Below are positions 62,370 through 64,000 of a stretch of DNA of 64,000 nt, piece after piece. A program made the position numbers and the translations under genes. The notes under the pieces were generated by a model that was given only the letters and a program-made list of their open reading frames with translations, searched no databases and was not told the DNA's origin. The DNA comes from Selenomonas sputigena_A (lineage in GTDB: Bacteria; Bacillota; Negativicutes; Selenomonadales; Selenomonadaceae), in the NCBI RefSeq assembly GCF_051603425.1, contig NZ_CP194411.1:2232001-2296000 (forward strand), read 5' to 3'. Within the stretch, counting starts at the first letter, position 1; every line of letters begins with the position of its first letter.

Positions 62370-63650
62370 TTAATCTGCGAGAAGATGCTCGACATGGCGC
62401 TTCGTCTCAAACATGATGCGCTCTTCATCGAGCGTTAAAAGCTCGCGCTTCTCCATGAGGATGCGTCCATCGACAATGACCGTATCGACCGAAGCTGCAT
62501 TAGCGGAATAAACGAGCAGCGATACAGGATCATAACGCGGCACCCAAGCGGGGCTATTCATATCAAAGAGAACGATGTCCGCTTTGTAGCCCTCCTTCAA
62601 GAGCCCGACATCAGAAAAACCGACAGCCTTGGCTCCATATTCCGTTCCCATGCGCAGCGCTTCTCTTGCGGGTACAGCCTCAGGATCATAACTCGCGACT
62701 TTGTGCAGCATAGCGGCAAGATTGACTTCTTCGAGCATGTCGAGGTTGTTGTTGCTCGACGTGCCGTCCGTGCCGAGAGCGACGCAGATACCCTCTGCGA
62801 GGAGTCGCGGTACTGGTGCGATGCCGCTTGCAAGCTTCATATTACTACCGGGATTGTGCGCTACACGGATGCCATAGTTCTTAATGATGGAGATATCCTC
62901 ATCATCAAGATGCACGCAGTGCGCTGCCAACGTGCCGTTATCAAAAAGTCCCGTGGAAGCGACATGCGCGAAGGGGCGTTTGCCGTACTGCTTGAAACAA
63001 TCCTCCACTTCTCCCTTCGTTTCCGACATATGGATATGGATCTCTGCTCCAAGCGACTGCGCCGCCTCTGCCACTTTGCGCAGATAGTCGGGCGGGCATG
63101 TATAAAGCGCATGCGGTCCAAACATCACGGTAATGCGGCCGTCAGCCTTCTTATGCCAATTCTTAAAGAGTGTCACGTTCTCCTTAAGCTTTTCATCAGC
63201 ATCAGGAACCACACCGATCAGACCGCGGGAGAGCACCGCACGCAGCCCCGCTTTCTCGGCAACTTCAGCAACCTTTTCCATATCGGGACCATACATATCA
63301 GCGAAGGTTGTTGTGCCGCCTTGAATCATCTCTGCCGCAGCGAGCATTGCGCCCCAGTAAATGTCTTCGCTTCGCATCTTCGCCTCGATTGGCCAGATCT
63401 TCTGCTGCAGCCAATCCATGAGCTTCATATCATCCGCATAGCTTCTGAGAAGCGTCATGGATGCATGCGTATGGGCGTTGACGAAGCCAGGAATGGCAAG
63501 CTTATCCTTCGCGTCAATCGTGCGCTCGGGCTGCCACAAAGCGGGAATCTCGCCGATCGCCGCAATCTTATTCCCCTCGATTGCAATATTTCCTTCCAGC
63601 ACAGTACCATCCGCTTGGAGAATCAGTGCGTTAGAAACTAAAATCTTCAT
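62370..63650 (-). CDS. mtaD: 5'-methylthioadenosine/S-adenosylhomocysteine deaminase
   Basis: About 426 residues. Amidohydrolase fold: metal-binding FVNAHTHASM near residue 63, HIHMSETK, AAHCVHLDD and the catalytic Asp in LGTDGTSSNNNLDM near residue 300. MtaD deaminates MTA and SAH to inosyl products. The ATG at 63650 follows GAGGTG better than the GTG three codons earlier. It is directly downstream of ahcY, giving two SAH-consuming routes side by side. Confidence 0.93.
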   Translation of the reverse strand: MKILVSNALILQADGTVLEGNIAIEGNKIAAIGEIPALWQPERTIDAKDKLAIPGFVNAHTHASMTLLRSYADDMKLMDWLQQKIWPIEAKMRSEDIYWGAMLAAAEMIQGGTTTFADMYGPDMEKVAEVAEKAGLRAVLSRGLIGVVPDADEKLKENVTLFKNWHKKADGRITVMFGPHALYTCPPDYLRKVAEAAQSLGAEIHIHMSETKGEVEDCFKQYGKRPFAHVASTGLFDNGTLAAHCVHLDDEDISIIKNYGIRVAHNPGSNMKLASGIAPVPRLLAEGICVALGTDGTSSNNNLDMLEEVNLAAMLHKVASYDPEAVPAREALRMGTEYGAKAVGFSDVGLLKEGYKADIVLFDMNSPAWVPRYDPVSLLVYSANAASVDTVIVDGRILMEKRELLTLDEERIMFETKRHVEHLLAD

Positions 63651-63665
63651 AGCCTGCACCTCTTC

Positions 63666-64000
63666 TTAGGCAAGACCGAGATAGGCCTTCTGTTCATCCG
63701 TTAAATAGTCGATAGCAACACCTGCTGCTTTGAGCTTAAGTTCGGCAATCTTTGTGTTGATTTCATCTGGCATAAGATAGACCTTCTTATCAAGTTCCGC
63801 ATGATGATTGAGGATATGAAGCGCTGAGAAAAATTGTACGCCGAAGGAAAGATCCATGATTTCTGCCGGGTGTCCATCACCTGCTGCGAGATTCACGAGA
63901 CGGCCCTCCGCAAGAAGATAGAGTTTCCTGCCGTCCTTCTGCTTGAATTCCTCAATGTTCTTGCGCACCGTGCGGCGCGATACGGAAATCTCTTCAAGCT
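63666..64000 (-). CDS. ahcY: Adenosylhomocysteinase, C-terminal part (cut by window end)
   Basis: The frame is open to the window edge, so only about 110 residues of the C-terminus are visible: NLAAGDGHPAEIMDLSFGVQ, the NAD/substrate loop of SAH hydrolases, then VYLMPDEINTKIAELKL and DYLTDEQKAYLG. The enzyme splits SAH into adenosine and homocysteine. The internal GTG at 63968 is not a start; upstream codons (EEISVSRRT) continue the family sequence. Confidence 0.94.
   Translation of the reverse strand, partial: LEEISVSRRTVRKNIEEFKQKDGRKLYLLAEGRLVNLAAGDGHPAEIMDLSFGVQFFSALHILNHHAELDKKVYLMPDEINTKIAELKLKAAGVAIDYLTDEQKAYLGLA

Noticed and set aside
62703..63641. 312-codon plus-strand frame antisense to mtaD
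   Set aside because: Wholly inside mtaD, His/Cys/Arg-rich composition of antisense reading, no upstream signals.
1..64000. CRISPR arrays, tRNA/rRNA genes, intact transposases, phage genes
   Set aside because: No regularly spaced repeats, cloverleaf-type genes or transposase/integrase motifs were seen anywhere.

Overview
The window is 64 kb of mostly core chromosome from an anaerobic bacterium that looks like a member of the Negativicutes (Selenomonadales/Veillonellales, diderm Firmicutes). The evidence is Firmicutes-type gene order (tig-clpP-clpX-lon-ysxC, uppS-cdsA-dxr-rseP-ispG-proS, phoH-ybeY-era, a pyr operon with a PyrR-type leader, BirA-regulated bioB), anaerobic metabolism (pyruvate:ferredoxin oxidoreductase, flavodiiron protein, sodium-pump decarboxylase subunits, anaerobic chelatase, siroheme decarboxylase) and many non-ATG starts. 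The genus is inferred, not read from an rRNA gene; there are no rRNA, tRNA, CRISPR, phage or intact IS genes in the window.

Layout. 0-3 kb: tail of glmM overlapping an anaerobic cobalt/iron chelatase (cbiK), then an orphan oadG-oadB membrane pair. 3-10 kb: flavodiiron protein (fprA), a signal-bearing SGNH hydrolase (minus) and the large nifJ (plus). 9.7-16.1 kb: protein quality-control operon tig-clpP-clpX-lon-ysxC. 16.1-18.3 kb: ahbA-ahbB (siroheme decarboxylase) and a PLP aminotransferase. 18.4-20.5 kb: rplM-rpsI with its own promoter, a striking perfect 29-bp hairpin, and an unrecognised gene. 20.5-35.4 kb: a long minus-strand block with a patatin, two small unknowns, proS, the MEP/undecaprenyl/phospholipid block, gamma-carbonic anhydrase, nudC, recO, a DUF502 membrane protein, era, ybeY and phoH. 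35.4-41.9 kb: bioB behind a near-perfect BirA operator, a decayed oxidoreductase fragment, holA, a 2-hydroxyacid dehydrogenase, tkt and lexA. 42-52.2 kb (minus): an aluminium-resistance-type PLP lyase, an unknown protein and the pyr operon pyrB-pyrC-carA-carB-pyrF-pyrE with a leader attenuator. 52.2-64 kb: beta-CASP nuclease, murB, trmL, ilvD, cobO, a second SGNH hydrolase related to the first, ftsK, mtaD and the tail of ahcY.

How the parts fit. Pyruvate is oxidised by NifJ with ferredoxin, and FprA protects such oxygen-sensitive enzymes. CbiK plus AhbAB suggest tetrapyrrole metabolism through siroheme. CobO adds corrinoid adenosylation. MtaD and AhcY handle methylthioadenosine and S-adenosylhomocysteine. 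Biotin made or completed by BioB would serve the OadB/OadG type sodium pump, although its biotin-carrying subunits are encoded elsewhere.

The most unusual items are the BirA operator covering the bioB promoter, a CTG start for ysxC, a decayed GltA-like oxidoreductase between bioB and holA, the perfect 29-bp inverted repeat after rpsI, the two related modular SGNH hydrolases with YWRVRA modules, and a pyr operon without pyrK/pyrD. I see no convincing novel multi-gene defence or mobile system.
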